Below, one piece after another: positions 1-8,756 of a stretch of 64,000 nucleotides of DNA (the stretch's first letter is position 1; every line of letters begins with the position of its first letter). The notes below the pieces were generated by a model. It was not told the DNA's origin, did not search any database, and worked only from the letters and a program-made list of their open reading frames with translations. The DNA comes from Cytophagaceae bacterium (GTDB taxonomy: Bacteria; Bacteroidota; Bacteroidia; Cytophagales; Cyclobacteriaceae), in contig CP030886.1 in NCBI GenBank assembly GCA_006969745.1, forward strand, positions 62,001 through 126,000, given 5' to 3'. Position numbers and translations under genes: made by a program.

Positions 1-439
1 CTTTTAATACCTTCAATGAAGGTACATTTCCATAGATCTCTACATCTAGAAAATTTGAAAATTCTGTAATTACGGCAGCTGAAACCATATTGTCTATTTC
101 GGTTAGAAAACCGAGCTTCATAATTACACTTTCTTTGGAATTGTCATTGGCTATTTTTTCCGGCAGACATGCTTGGTAAAGTTTGGCAACTTCTTTCTCT
201 GAGAAAATTAAATGACTGGTTCCTTTAAGCTCGCCCATCAACTCTGTTTTGATGAGGTGAACGTCCTGATTAGGTCCTCCAAACCGATTGAGGTCTAATT
301 CTGCATTGACATAATCAATCTGCTCTATGTTAATAGGGCTTTGGAGAATTTGTTCCATTGAGGATTTAGCCATTGATAGACCGTCAAAGATCAGCTTGGT
401 GGCTACTTTCATTTCGCTATCATTCAATTCTGCCATCAT
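1..439 (-). CDS. CheC/CheX-like chemotaxis phosphatase, 3' end outside window
   Basis: Partial gene: about 145 N-terminal residues are present and the C-terminus runs off the left edge. I read it by translating the minus strand from the ATG ATG pair at 434-439. The visible part holds a CheC-family phosphatase helix: E-I-D-N followed by exactly 22 residues and then Pro, matching the E-x2-N-x22-P core of the CheC/FliY/CheX consensus. The residue four before the Glu, usually Asp or Ser, is Gly here. CheC/CheX proteins dephosphorylate CheY-P. The gene lies 75 bp downstream of a CheY-like gene at the end of the che operon, and no CheZ is visible, so it is the likely phosphatase of this pathway (inference). 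A full CheC has two such helices; the second, if present, is outside the window. Confidence 0.72.
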   Translation of the reverse strand, partial: MMAELNDSEMKVATKLIFDGLSMAKSSMEQILQSPINIEQIDYVNAELDLNRFGGPNQDVHLIKTELMGELKGTSHLIFSEKEVAKLYQACLPEKIANDNSKESVIMKLGFLTEIDNMVSAAVITEFSNFLDVEIYGNVPSLKVLK

Positions 440-514
440 ATACTTTTATGGTTTTTAGTGGTTTGGTTAAAATAGTCTATTATTCTTAATCTAATTAAGG
501 TTTTAGGCGAACTA

Positions 515-877
515 TTAGGTTTCTTCATCGAGTTGCTTCAAAATGGCGACTAATTCTGAGTTGTCAAATGGCTTTACCAGGTAATGCTTCGCTCCACTGT
601 TCATTGCATCCACAATCGCTGACTGCTGCCCAACGGCACTAATCATTATTACCTTGGAAGTAAAATCATCTGTATTTAATGTCTTGAGTACGTCCAGACC
701 CGTCATATCTGGAAGTATGTTGTCTAATGTAATTACATCAGGTTTCAGCTCCATAGCCAGATCAATGGCTTCTTCACCGTTCTTAGCTTCTCCTACTATT
801 TCGTAACCTTCTTCTCCAAGTAAAGTTCTTAAGCTAGATCTAATGTATGTTGAATCATCTACTATAAGTACTCGCAT
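515..877 (-). CDS. cheY: Single-domain response regulator, CheY-like
   Basis: A 120-residue receiver domain with no output domain. The acidic pair is D7/D8, the phospho-acceptor is D52 (in VITLDNILPD), the switch residue is S80 and the conserved Lys is K102 (in YLVKPF). It should be phosphorylated by the CheA encoded upstream and then act on the motility or output machinery. It follows cheR by 10 bp and precedes the CheC-like phosphatase, so it is probably the cognate CheY. No flagellar switch genes are in the window, so the output target is unknown. The sequence is closer to the CheY group of Bacteroidota, Firmicutes and Thermotoga than to E. coli CheY, judged by eye only. Confidence 0.88.
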   Translation of the reverse strand: MRVLIVDDSTYIRSSLRTLLGEEGYEIVGEAKNGEEAIDLAMELKPDVITLDNILPDMTGLDVLKTLNTDDFTSKVIMISAVGQQSAIVDAMNSGAKHYLVKPFDNSELVAILKQLDEET

Positions 878-887
878 AGTTTTCTCT

Positions 888-1673
888 TTAGTTGGTTGTG
901 GCGATCTTCTTGTACATACGTGTTTTCACATCATAGATTCCGAATTTATCTTTTCCATAATCCGGCATTATATCGTAATAGCCTATAATCAAATATCCAT
1001 CATCTTTCAAGCAACTGTGTAGCAGATCTAATACTCTATGTTTGAGACTTTCGTCAAAATAGATCATCACATTTCTACAAAAAATGATATCGAACTTCTC
1101 GTTCATTGGATCCATCACCAAATTGTGCTTTTTGAAGGTGACGTTGGCCTGGTACTTTGATTTAATGGTGGCATGCTTATCCTTAAAATCAAAATAGTCT
1201 TCCATATCCCTGTTTGGAAGAAACTTTAGAAAAGGCACCAGGTATTGTTTCAGTGTGACCAAGGAGTAATCTCCTTTTTTTGCTTTGGCCAGTGCTTTGT
1301 TACTTAAATCAGTAGCTATTAGTTTGGTTCTATTGAGAAGATTGAGCGTTTCGAGTACAATATTCATTGTGTAAACTTCTTCCCCCGTAGAGCATCCCGC
1401 ATGCCATATCTTCATCGTTTTGTTTGGAATCTCCGGTATAACTGTATCTCTGAGCTTAATCCATACATCGGGATTTCTGAAAAGTTCAGTCAGATTTACC
1501 AAAAGATCATCGATAGCATTCAAAAAGAACTCGTTGTCTCTCAGAACTAATGACCAGAGCTCAATAATAGACTCCATGTTGTGCTTCAACATCAGCCGTA
1601 TGATTCCTCTTTTTAGAGATGTACGCTCATAATTGGTAAAATCAAGGCCATACCGATTGTTGATGGCTTGCAT
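888..1673 (-). CDS. cheR: MCP methyltransferase CheR (true start probably upstream)
   Basis: S-adenosylmethionine-dependent glutamate O-methyltransferase acting on chemoreceptors. The SAM-binding loop is HAGCSTGEEVYTM, followed by a Rossmann region and the conserved CRNVMIYF segment. From the first ATG the protein has 261 residues, but that start lies inside the CheR N-terminal helix. In-frame codons upstream of it, back to 1736, encode more typical CheR sequence (ISDEELTAL) without any ATG, GTG or TTG before the in-frame stop at 1737-1739. Initiation may therefore use an ATC or ATA codon at 1722-1727 overlapping the cheA stop, or arise from slippage in the A6 run at the end of cheA; see findings. 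It lies between cheA and cheY in the operon. The methylation targets would be MCP1-3 of this island. Confidence 0.9.
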   Translation of the reverse strand: MQAINNRYGLDFTNYERTSLKRGIIRLMLKHNMESIIELWSLVLRDNEFFLNAIDDLLVNLTELFRNPDVWIKLRDTVIPEIPNKTMKIWHAGCSTGEEVYTMNIVLETLNLLNRTKLIATDLSNKALAKAKKGDYSLVTLKQYLVPFLKFLPNRDMEDYFDFKDKHATIKSKYQANVTFKKHNLVMDPMNEKFDIIFCRNVMIYFDESLKHRVLDLLHSCLKDDGYLIIGYYDIMPDYGKDKFGIYDVKTRMYKKIATTN

Positions 1674-1720
1674 TAGAGCGGTTAACTCTTCATCGCTGAT
1701 GGTATCGGTTGTTAGAGTGG

Positions 1721-3433
1721 TTATGATACTACTTTTTTAACGGTTGATTGAAATAATACATCCATAATTGAGGCGACATCTAAGACAGGACAGACATTAC
1801 CGGAACCTAAAATTGTGGTTCCGCTCAATAATCGACTGTTATCTAAAGGTTTGGGCAATTTCTTCTCTATGATTTCTTTCTGGCGCTGAAGCTTATCTAC
1901 TACCAAACCGAGTAAGCGGCCCGAATGCGTGGTGATGATTACATTTAACTCTTTATCAGTATCCAATGTTTTAAGCTCCTCTCCTCCAATCATATTCTGA
2001 TCGATGGAATCTAGGTTCTTCACTTCCAGCAATCCCCTCAAAAAGACAATTGGTATGGATTGCGCTTGATAATCTATCATAAGGCTGTCGGCCACTTGAT
2101 GAATGTCATCCTTTTTAAGATATGTGACAGAATCTATGTAGGTAAGTGGAATAGCATACTCTTGCATTTCAACTTCAAATAGTAATGCTCCTTTTAAAGC
2201 CAAGGACGATGGTAATACTAAGTGCACTGAAGTGCCTAATCCTAACTCAGTATCTACTAATACTTGTCCGCCAATGGATTCTACAGCCTTTTTCACCACA
2301 TCCATTCCTACTCCTCTTCCAGATATTTCTGTCACTTTATCGGCACTGGAAAAGCCCGGTTCAAATATGTATCGCACGATCTCTTTTTCACCCAACTTAT
2401 CTGCAACCTCTTGGGTGACCATATTCTGACGCACAATCTTTTCTTTAATCTTTTCTGTGTTTATCCCTTTTCCATCATCAGAAATTGTAATCACAACGCT
2501 GTCTTTTTCGAGCGCAGCGGAAAGGGTAACACTTGCTGTTGGTGGTTTGCCAGCATCTTTTCTTTCTGTAGCCGTTTCAATTCCATGTCCAACAGCATTT
2601 CGAACAAGATGGACCATGGAATCGCTGATGATTTTCAGTATGTTCCTATCTATTTCAACTTCGGTTCCCTTAAGTATCAGCTCCACATCTTTTTTCTCTG
2701 TAGATGCAGCATCCCGTAGCACGCGGTGAAACTTATTGAACAAGAACCCCATTTGTACCATGCGGACATTCATGATGCCATAGTGAAGGTTGGAGGAGAT
2801 GCGTTTGATCCGTTCAAATTCCAAGGTACTCTTCCCTTCGGATCCAAATAAGGAGATAAGCCGATCTCGTTCGATCACCAACTCTCCTACCATATTCAGC
2901 AGGTCATCCATCTTGCGCACAGGAATTTGAACCACATCTGCAAACTTGATTCCTGATCCTTGATCTTTACTTTCCTCTTCTGCTTCCTCGGATTCCTCTT
3001 CTTGACTGCCCTCTTCTGAAACCTTGGAACCACCTGCTGCAAACTCTTCTCGAGCATTTTTTAAATAAACACTCAATTTTGTTTTGATACCAAGGTAGCT
3101 GACCCGCTCTTCGGTGGTAATTGCATTAATCAAACCACCCAACTTATCATTGGCTCGAAACAAGCTATCGACAAGTTCCTTGTCAGGAACAACTTCTCCA
3201 TTTTTTATGGCGCCAAATACATCTTCCATTACATGGGCCAAGTCGGCTATCTTATCGTAGCCCATGCCCATAGCATTCCCCTTCAAGGTATGTACAATTC
3301 GAAAAATATTCGCGATGGCTTTTTTGCTGGATATGTCTTTCTCCAACTCAACAAACAGTCGGTTAAGCTCTTCGAAATTTTCGAGAGCTTCCGTGAGAAA
3401 CAGTTGACGATATTCTTCTTCCTTGGATTTCAT
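1721..3433 (-). CDS. cheA: Chemotaxis histidine kinase CheA
   Basis: The 570-residue autokinase of the chemoreceptor array. The N-terminal HPt domain (about 1-110) carries the phospho-His H48 in IVHTLKGNAMG. An acidic linker (about 130-160, rich in Glu and Ser) follows, with no recognisable P2 CheY-docking domain. Next come the dimerisation helices, then an HATPase domain with the N-box HLVRNAVGHGIE and the G boxes DDGKGI and GRGVGMDVV. The C-terminus is a CheW-like regulatory domain (about 430-570). Its start codon abuts the cheB stop directly. The 3' end contains an A6 run (1733-1738) followed by an overlap with upstream-extended CheR coding sequence. The absence of a P2 domain is usual in some phyla and makes the protein shorter than E. 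coli CheA. Confidence 0.95.
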   Translation of the reverse strand: MKSKEEEYRQLFLTEALENFEELNRLFVELEKDISSKKAIANIFRIVHTLKGNAMGMGYDKIADLAHVMEDVFGAIKNGEVVPDKELVDSLFRANDKLGGLINAITTEERVSYLGIKTKLSVYLKNAREEFAAGGSKVSEEGSQEEESEEAEEESKDQGSGIKFADVVQIPVRKMDDLLNMVGELVIERDRLISLFGSEGKSTLEFERIKRISSNLHYGIMNVRMVQMGFLFNKFHRVLRDAASTEKKDVELILKGTEVEIDRNILKIISDSMVHLVRNAVGHGIETATERKDAGKPPTASVTLSAALEKDSVVITISDDGKGINTEKIKEKIVRQNMVTQEVADKLGEKEIVRYIFEPGFSSADKVTEISGRGVGMDVVKKAVESIGGQVLVDTELGLGTSVHLVLPSSLALKGALLFEVEMQEYAIPLTYIDSVTYLKKDDIHQVADSLMIDYQAQSIPIVFLRGLLEVKNLDSIDQNMIGGEELKTLDTDKELNVIITTHSGRLLGLVVDKLQRQKEIIEKKLPKPLDNSRLLSGTTILGSGNVCPVLDVASIMDVLFQSTVKKVVS

Positions 3434-4468
3434 TTAGATTCCATTAACTAAATAGTTGCCAATTTCCTTAATATCAAGCTCGACATCTACTGCTCCAGCT
3501 TCGGTGGCCGCCTTCGGCATACCGTAAATGACACTGCTTTCTTTGTTCTGAGCAATCGTTTTTCCTCCGGACTGATGAATCGCTTTCATTCCATTTACAC
3601 CGTCTTTACCCATTCCTGTGAGTAACACTCCCACCATCTTGTCTTTATATACATCCGCAGCGCTCAGCATCATCGCATTGATAGATGGATTGTTATATTC
3701 TTTGAACACCTCCTCTGTAAAGTCGACAATCGCTTCACCGTTTTTTCGTTTGAGAACCAGGTTGGCATGTCCTGGACAAAACATTACAACTCCGGGAGTT
3801 GGGTTCATTCCTTTTGTAGCAGAGACCACTTCTAGTTCTGTGAGTGATCCAAGCCGCTGGACAAACTGTGGAATAAATACAGCTGGCATGTGTTGACATA
3901 CTATTACAGGAATGTCAAAGTCTTTAGGAAGAGAACAAATCACGCGTTCGATAGCGGTTGGTCCACCGGTAGAAGCACCTATGGCGATTAATTCATACTT
4001 TGAACTGGAACGCCTTTTTCTTGTTACAACCTGAGTTTTCGCTTTTGTGGCTGATACCTTTCGTGGCTTTGCTCTTGAAGTACTTTTAATTTTTTGAATG
4101 AGCTCTTTTTGAAGCTCTCTCATTTTTGATTTGTTCCGATCGGGCTTGTTGATGTAGTCTACTGCTCCATTTTTTAGCGCTTCAAATACGGGCTGTAAAT
4201 CTGTATTACCGACTGAGCTAAGAATAAGAATTGGAGTGGGTCGCTGCTGCATGATCTCCCTCACCGCATATAGGCCATCGTATTCGGCCATGTTAAGATC
4301 CAGTAGTACTATGTCTGGTTTCAAGGCATTTACCTGCTTGACGGCTTCCAATCCATTCACAGCAGTACCGGCCACTTCAATATCCGAATCTTCAGAGAGT
4401 AGGTCTGTGATAAGCAGTCGCATAAATGCGGAATCATCGACAACCAATATATTCAATTTTGAACTCAT
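3434..4468 (-). CDS. cheB: Chemoreceptor glutamate methylesterase/deamidase CheB
   Basis: A 344-residue two-domain protein. The receiver domain (1-120) has phospho-acceptor D57 in VLLDLNM. A basic, Ser/Lys-rich linker (about 110-157) follows, and then the CheB methylesterase domain (about 158-344). The catalytic triad is visible: S166 in GASTGGP, H193 in CQHMP and D289 in GMGKDG. It removes methyl groups from MCP glutamates, opposing CheR, and is activated by CheA phosphorylation. The start overlaps the cheW stop as ATGA, so the two are translationally coupled. No CheD is present in the window, so any deamidation would fall to CheB. Confidence 0.95.
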   Translation of the reverse strand: MSSKLNILVVDDSAFMRLLITDLLSEDSDIEVAGTAVNGLEAVKQVNALKPDIVLLDLNMAEYDGLYAVREIMQQRPTPILILSSVGNTDLQPVFEALKNGAVDYINKPDRNKSKMRELQKELIQKIKSTSRAKPRKVSATKAKTQVVTRKRRSSSKYELIAIGASTGGPTAIERVICSLPKDFDIPVIVCQHMPAVFIPQFVQRLGSLTELEVVSATKGMNPTPGVVMFCPGHANLVLKRKNGEAIVDFTEEVFKEYNNPSINAMMLSAADVYKDKMVGVLLTGMGKDGVNGMKAIHQSGGKTIAQNKESSVIYGMPKAATEAGAVDVELDIKEIGNYLVNGI

Positions 4469-5292
4469 TTCTTGCTGTCAATAAGATTATCCGGAACGAC
4501 AATGGCCTTGTCATTTTTTAGGAGTTCGATAATGTCCAGGTAATAGATCAATTTTTCTTCATCCTGAATTAGGCCTTTGATATAAGAGACATCCAGCGAC
4601 GCATTTTCTATCATATGCAGCTCGCTTGAGATATTATCACCATTTATTTTGCGTGTGGTTGGCAATCGACTAAGCGAAAGTGCTGCTGCTATGCCTTCGT
4701 GCTCTAAAACAAGGAGGTAGCTGAATGTATCATCTCGGTCTAACTTAAATTTTTTGGTCAGATCAAACACAACATAAGTTGAACCTCTGACATTGGCAAT
4801 GCCTTGAATATGTTCTGGGGTATTTGGAGTTTTTGATAGGCTGGATAGCGGGACGACTTCTTTTACACAATCAATATCGACTGCATATAACTCATCCCCT
4901 ACATCGATGATCACAAATTGAACTATGGAACCTTTGAGACTGGCTACATCCTCTTTGTACTTTTTCCTTAAGGTTGTTTTCAGATCATATAGTTCTTTAG
5001 CAATGTAGATTGGCAGACCTGAATCTACCTTTGGTGTTGTTTCTTCTTGAACTTGCGGCGTAACTTTCTTTAGTTTTGGTGCGGTCTTCTTAACAGCCTT
5101 AGACGCTGGTTTTGCTTTCGGTTTTGTTGCTACTTTTTTCTTAGCTTCTTTTCCTTTTTGCTTCGCTTTAGGTTTTTCAATCAACTCCTTATCTGCTTTT
5201 ACCACTTTCTTCTTACTGACCGGCTTTTTAGTCACCTTGGCAGGTTCCTCGGCTATCAGTTTTCTCTTTTTAAGGTTTTTTCCCAACGCCAT
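4465..5292 (-). CDS. cheW: CheW adaptor with a long basic N-terminal tail
   Basis: A 275-residue protein, much longer than a standard CheW (about 150-170). The CheW domain occupies roughly residues 120-265 (FVIIDVGDELYAVDIDCVKEVV onward, including the GIANVRGSTYVVFDL stretch). The first ~90 residues are dominated by Lys, Ala, Pro and Val, resembling histone-H1-like or AlgP-like tails, and are probably disordered. The protein starts MALGKNLKKRK. The same MALGKNL start is found in the second CheW of the window and resembles the LGKGL ParA-interaction peptide at the N-terminus of ParB/Spo0J proteins. A ParA-like ATPase gene lies immediately upstream (7 bp), which supports a functional link. Role: couples MCPs to CheA, and perhaps tethers the array to ParA or to the nucleoid (inference). 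Confidence 0.9.
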   Translation of the reverse strand: MALGKNLKKRKLIAEEPAKVTKKPVSKKKVVKADKELIEKPKAKQKGKEAKKKVATKPKAKPASKAVKKTAPKLKKVTPQVQEETTPKVDSGLPIYIAKELYDLKTTLRKKYKEDVASLKGSIVQFVIIDVGDELYAVDIDCVKEVVPLSSLSKTPNTPEHIQGIANVRGSTYVVFDLTKKFKLDRDDTFSYLLVLEHEGIAAALSLSRLPTTRKINGDNISSELHMIENASLDVSYIKGLIQDEEKLIYYLDIIELLKNDKAIVVPDNLIDSKK

Positions 5293-5299
5293 ACTACCT

Positions 5300-6043
5300 T
5301 CAATTTAGCTTTACAATTTCATTTGCAAAATCCATGTAATCCTTTGCACTATTGGATGAAGGCGCATATTCAATGACGCTCTGGCCAAACGAAGGTGCCT
5401 CAGAAGCCTTTACATTGTTTCGAATCATGGAGTTAAAGATCTTCACGTCATAATTTTCCAAAATATAGTCTTTTACCTCCTGACTAAGCTTTCTTCGTTT
5501 GTCAACCATGACGGGTAGTATTCCCTGAATTACTAGTTTCTTTTTATAACTGGCATTGATCTTTTCTATCGTTTGAATAATCTGATCTAGTCCTTGTAAG
5601 CTTAGCACTTCCATAAGCATTGGCACAATTACTCTTTCGGAAGCATAGAGTGAATTGACAGCCAATATTGATAAAGAAGGCGGGCAATCGATCAGGATGT
5701 AATCGTACTTTTTGGATAGGTGTTTGATTTTAGAGTTTAGCATATTGTGCCTTTCGTCCATATCCATAAGCGACAACTCGATATCCACCAATCTCATATC
5801 TGACGGCACAATGTCCATCTGTTCTCTTTGCTGGATAATATCCTCTATTTCAGTCGTCCCTTCAAATACATCTGCGATGGTAGATCCATCGTCCAAGCCC
5901 AGACTGTAGCCAAGGTTTCCCTGAGAGTCCATATCAACGAGTAATACTTTTTGGCCAAGTTTAGCAAGTGCGCTTCCCAGGTTTAGAGAAGTGGTCGTCT
6001 TTCCTGTTCCTCCTTTTTGATTTACAATCGAGAAAATTGCCAT
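5300..6043 (-). CDS. ParA/Soj-family ATPase in the chemotaxis operon
   Basis: A 247-residue ParA-type ATPase that begins MAIFSIVNQ and has the deviant Walker A motif KGGTGKTT at about residues 10-17, with the signature Lys. The Walker A' (LLVDMDSQGN) and Walker B (YILIDCPPSL) motifs are also present. I chose the ATG at 6041-6043; the longer reading frame begins with a TTG four codons upstream. It lies 16 bp after MCP1 and 7 bp before cheW1, with no ParB gene nearby, so a chromosome-partition role is less likely. ParA-like proteins encoded in chemotaxis operons (PpfA in Rhodobacter sphaeroides, ParC in Vibrio) position chemoreceptor arrays. The same role is inferred here. Confidence 0.92.
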   Translation of the reverse strand: MAIFSIVNQKGGTGKTTTSLNLGSALAKLGQKVLLVDMDSQGNLGYSLGLDDGSTIADVFEGTTEIEDIIQQREQMDIVPSDMRLVDIELSLMDMDERHNMLNSKIKHLSKKYDYILIDCPPSLSILAVNSLYASERVIVPMLMEVLSLQGLDQIIQTIEKINASYKKKLVIQGILPVMVDKRRKLSQEVKDYILENYDVKIFNSMIRNNVKASEAPSFGQSVIEYAPSSNSAKDYMDFANEIVKLN

Positions 6044-6059
6044 ATTAGGTTTCAAAAAA

Positions 6060-8210
6060 TTATGATAGCTTGAACTTACTCAATCCATCTTTCAATTTCA
6101 CGGAAATATCGTTCAGAGTATTAGATTTCTGGATATAATTGTTCATTCCGGCAGACATTTCTGTAGCTGAGGAAGCTACTTCCTCTGTGCCTGCTGATGT
6201 TTGCTCTGCAATGACAACTATCGATTCTGTTATGTTTACCACACTCATAATCTTTTCTGACTGTTCTTTACTGGATTTAAGTATTTGCTCTGAATAGTCA
6301 AGTGTTTGTGAAGATGATTTAGCCATATCGGCAAATACCGTGGATGCTTCTTCAGATGCTTCCACTCCTTTGGCAACACTCTGACTCATAACTTCCATCA
6401 TTTTTGCCGCCTTAGCCGTATCACTGGTCACATCGTCAATTAGCCTCTCAATTTCTTTAGCTGAGTTCCTTGAATCTTCGGCAAGTTTTCTGATTTCTTC
6501 GGCAACAACAGCAAAACCACGGCCTGCATCACCGGCCTGAGCCGCTTCAATGGCCGCATTCAGCGCAAGTAGATTTGTCTGTGAAGCGATATCTGTAATT
6601 ACACCGAGTACTCGTCCAATTTCACTGGAGCGTTGAGCAAGGATTTGCATGGATTCATTAGTTGCAGAGGAAACACCCATAATTTCATTGATATTAGTAG
6701 TTACGTTGCCTACCATTTCTGTCCCTCTTCGGCTATCTTCTACCCCTTTCTTCGCCGCATTATTAATTGCTTCTGATCTAGTGGCCATCTCTTTTGAGCT
6801 TGCCAGAATATTTTCAACCAGCTGAGAAGACTCGTCCACTTGCTGAACCTGAGATTGGGCCCCATTACTCATCTGCGCTATGGCACTGGCAATTTCACCT
6901 GTACTGTTTGACATCTCGGTTCCGCTTGAAAGCATCTCAGTAGTTGATTCCTCTATTATGTTGGCATTTTCTCGGATGTTGGAAAGAAAGGTATTGAGAT
7001 TGTCTAATGCGAAGTTTAGGCTATCTGTCAATTGTTTGAAGTCGCCATTTAACTCATCCCGGAATCGTACAGAAAGGTCCCCGGCTGCCATTGATTCCAA
7101 TACTGATTTCATTGGTTGAATGGGTTTGGAAATTGATTTAAAGAGATTATTTATTGACAAGCTAATGTCTTTCCATGCACCTTCCTTACCATAAACACTC
7201 AACTGCTTATCCAATTTCCCATCCTGAGCTACTTCAATTACGATTGAATTGGTCTCGTCGATTACCTTTTTGAGGTTGTCACGCATTTCCATCAGTGAAA
7301 GTCCAAGTACATCTTCTTTACTAAGTGATGTATAATCAGCTTCTAAATCTCCATTCTTTATCTTCTCTGCAAATTTGGTAGTGGATGTAAATCCAATTAT
7401 AAGTGCATTGAGACTCTCACCAATCCTTCCAATTTCATCTTTTGATTTCAATACCAGTACTTCTGGAATTTTACCCAGAGAAAGTTTAGATATTCGACTG
7501 ACAATTTTATTGATAGGATTAAGAATGCTCTTTACCAACAAAAATGAAATTATTAAAGCAAAACCCACACCTAGTATACCTGAAATCCATATTGCTCTTC
7601 TCAGACCTGCAAAAGACGCTTGCATTTGATCATTAATTTCATTTAAAATGATCTGGCGTGATTGAATTATTGATTCAATGCCATCTATGATGACATCACT
7701 ATTTGGTATAACGTCATTTTCAATTTGATCTTCGGCAATGAATAAAACCATGGCATCCTCATAATTCTCAAAAGTCTGGAGGCTTTGCATAACCTCTTTC
7801 TGAGTATTCATCAGATTGCTGGTCTTGCCCAAAAGATCTACAAGTTCATTTCTTGTTTTCTCCTCATCAATCGTCTGAGCAATAGATTCAATTTCCTTCT
7901 GAAGCATTGGATATATACGATCATGTATCTCAATCAGTTTTTGCTTGTCTGCGTCATATGCGCTCACATAGACCCAATTTGAAGTATACATTTTCGAGTC
8001 TTTGACAAGGTCTCTAAATCGAATCAATTGATCGGTAACCGGTGTGAGTTCATTGGAAATAATATCCAATGAACCCATTCCATTACCTAGAGTAACAACA
8101 CTATATATTCCAGTGAAAAGAATAGTTAGAATGAGAATGAGAAAACTCCCCCAAATCTTTGATCCAATGCCTAAACTTCTCCAACTAATGTTCTTCATAT
8201 TTATTATCAT
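6060..8210 (-). CDS. Methyl-accepting chemotaxis protein MCP1 (four-helix-type sensor, several HAMP-like units)
   Basis: A 716-residue receptor. TM1 is near residues 18-42 and a helical extracytoplasmic domain of ~165 residues follows. TM2 is near 208-230. A HAMP domain and then at least two more HAMP-like units (about 275-420, with repeated DE..G.LS or GDLSVRF elements) lead to the signalling coiled coil. The hairpin tip is conserved ([20 protein letters not shown], then [14 protein letters not shown]). The last ~440 residues nearly match those of MCP2, whereas the sensor halves differ. Both sensors share an NW[VI]Y motif after the first helix. An internal ATG at 8196-8198 gives MKNISW, which fits the MKN start of MCP2, so the true start may be four codons shorter. 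It lies 28 bp downstream of a DUF4154 gene in a porin-DUF4154-MCP cassette. Confidence 0.95.
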   Translation of the reverse strand: MIINMKNISWRSLGIGSKIWGSFLILILTILFTGIYSVVTLGNGMGSLDIISNELTPVTDQLIRFRDLVKDSKMYTSNWVYVSAYDADKQKLIEIHDRIYPMLQKEIESIAQTIDEEKTRNELVDLLGKTSNLMNTQKEVMQSLQTFENYEDAMVLFIAEDQIENDVIPNSDVIIDGIESIIQSRQIILNEINDQMQASFAGLRRAIWISGILGVGFALIISFLLVKSILNPINKIVSRISKLSLGKIPEVLVLKSKDEIGRIGESLNALIIGFTSTTKFAEKIKNGDLEADYTSLSKEDVLGLSLMEMRDNLKKVIDETNSIVIEVAQDGKLDKQLSVYGKEGAWKDISLSINNLFKSISKPIQPMKSVLESMAAGDLSVRFRDELNGDFKQLTDSLNFALDNLNTFLSNIRENANIIEESTTEMLSSGTEMSNSTGEIASAIAQMSNGAQSQVQQVDESSQLVENILASSKEMATRSEAINNAAKKGVEDSRRGTEMVGNVTTNINEIMGVSSATNESMQILAQRSSEIGRVLGVITDIASQTNLLALNAAIEAAQAGDAGRGFAVVAEEIRKLAEDSRNSAKEIERLIDDVTSDTAKAAKMMEVMSQSVAKGVEASEEASTVFADMAKSSSQTLDYSEQILKSSKEQSEKIMSVVNITESIVVIAEQTSAGTEEVASSATEMSAGMNNYIQKSNTLNDISVKLKDGLSKFKLS

Positions 8211-8238
8211 ACAATTTTAGGTTAGGTGATGTACTGAC

Positions 8239-8742
8239 TTAATTAACTAAAATTGCTAATGACTTGATAGATCCAGAAGCTTTCACATTGCTTTCATTGA
8301 GATTTGCTTCATTCAGTTCAAATTTTAATGAATTCCCGTTGTTTACAAAATTTATGCATGCTCCTTTTTTGGATAGCCCTGGTGACTCGCTTACAATCAC
8401 TGTATTGCTTGCCTTCCCTGCTTTACTCATAAGATCAATTGTATCTTTATTCTTGTCTGCAATGAAAAGTATGCATAACGGATCCAAGCTATTTCCCGGA
8501 ACGAATTTAACCACCTCAATAGGCTTACCGTTTATTGTTCTTCCATTGGTAAGCCTGGCTAGTTCATCCTGCAAGGAAAGATCGCCAAAAACCCCAATCG
8601 TATAATTATCAGAATTTTTATTCGACGGCCACTCAAAGTTTTGAGCAAACTTGTATAAAAAGATGGCCTTGTATTTCTCCATTTGAGCCTGTGCCAATAA
8701 AGAGAAAGTAATTATTAGAAGGAATGATAATATATGTCTCAT
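8239..8742 (-). CDS. Periplasmic DUF4154 (YfiR-like) protein 1
   Basis: A 167-residue protein with a signal peptide (about 1-19, cleaved after AQA). It has the YfiR/DUF4154 pattern: KAIFLYKFAQNFEWP near the N-terminus, an IGVFGD strand, a GKPI segment, a CILFIAD strand, GACINF, and a LKFELN...A...N...SGSIKSLA ending. In Pseudomonas, YfiR is a periplasmic repressor that holds the diguanylate cyclase YfiN/TpbB in check. No GGDEF gene is present here, and the gene sits between a porin and an MCP. The likely partner is the sensor domain of MCP1 (inference). Two Cys residues are visible, fewer than in P. aeruginosa YfiR. Confidence 0.82.
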   Translation of the reverse strand: MRHILSFLLIITFSLLAQAQMEKYKAIFLYKFAQNFEWPSNKNSDNYTIGVFGDLSLQDELARLTNGRTINGKPIEVVKFVPGNSLDPLCILFIADKNKDTIDLMSKAGKASNTVIVSESPGLSKKGACINFVNNGNSLKFELNEANLNESNVKASGSIKSLAILVN

Positions 8743-8756
8743 AATGGTATTTTCTA

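Noticed and set aside
2264..2719. Open plus-strand frame of 151 codons opposite cheA
   Set aside because: Lies wholly inside cheA in the opposite direction, with a Phe/Ser/Cys-rich product typical of a shadow frame.
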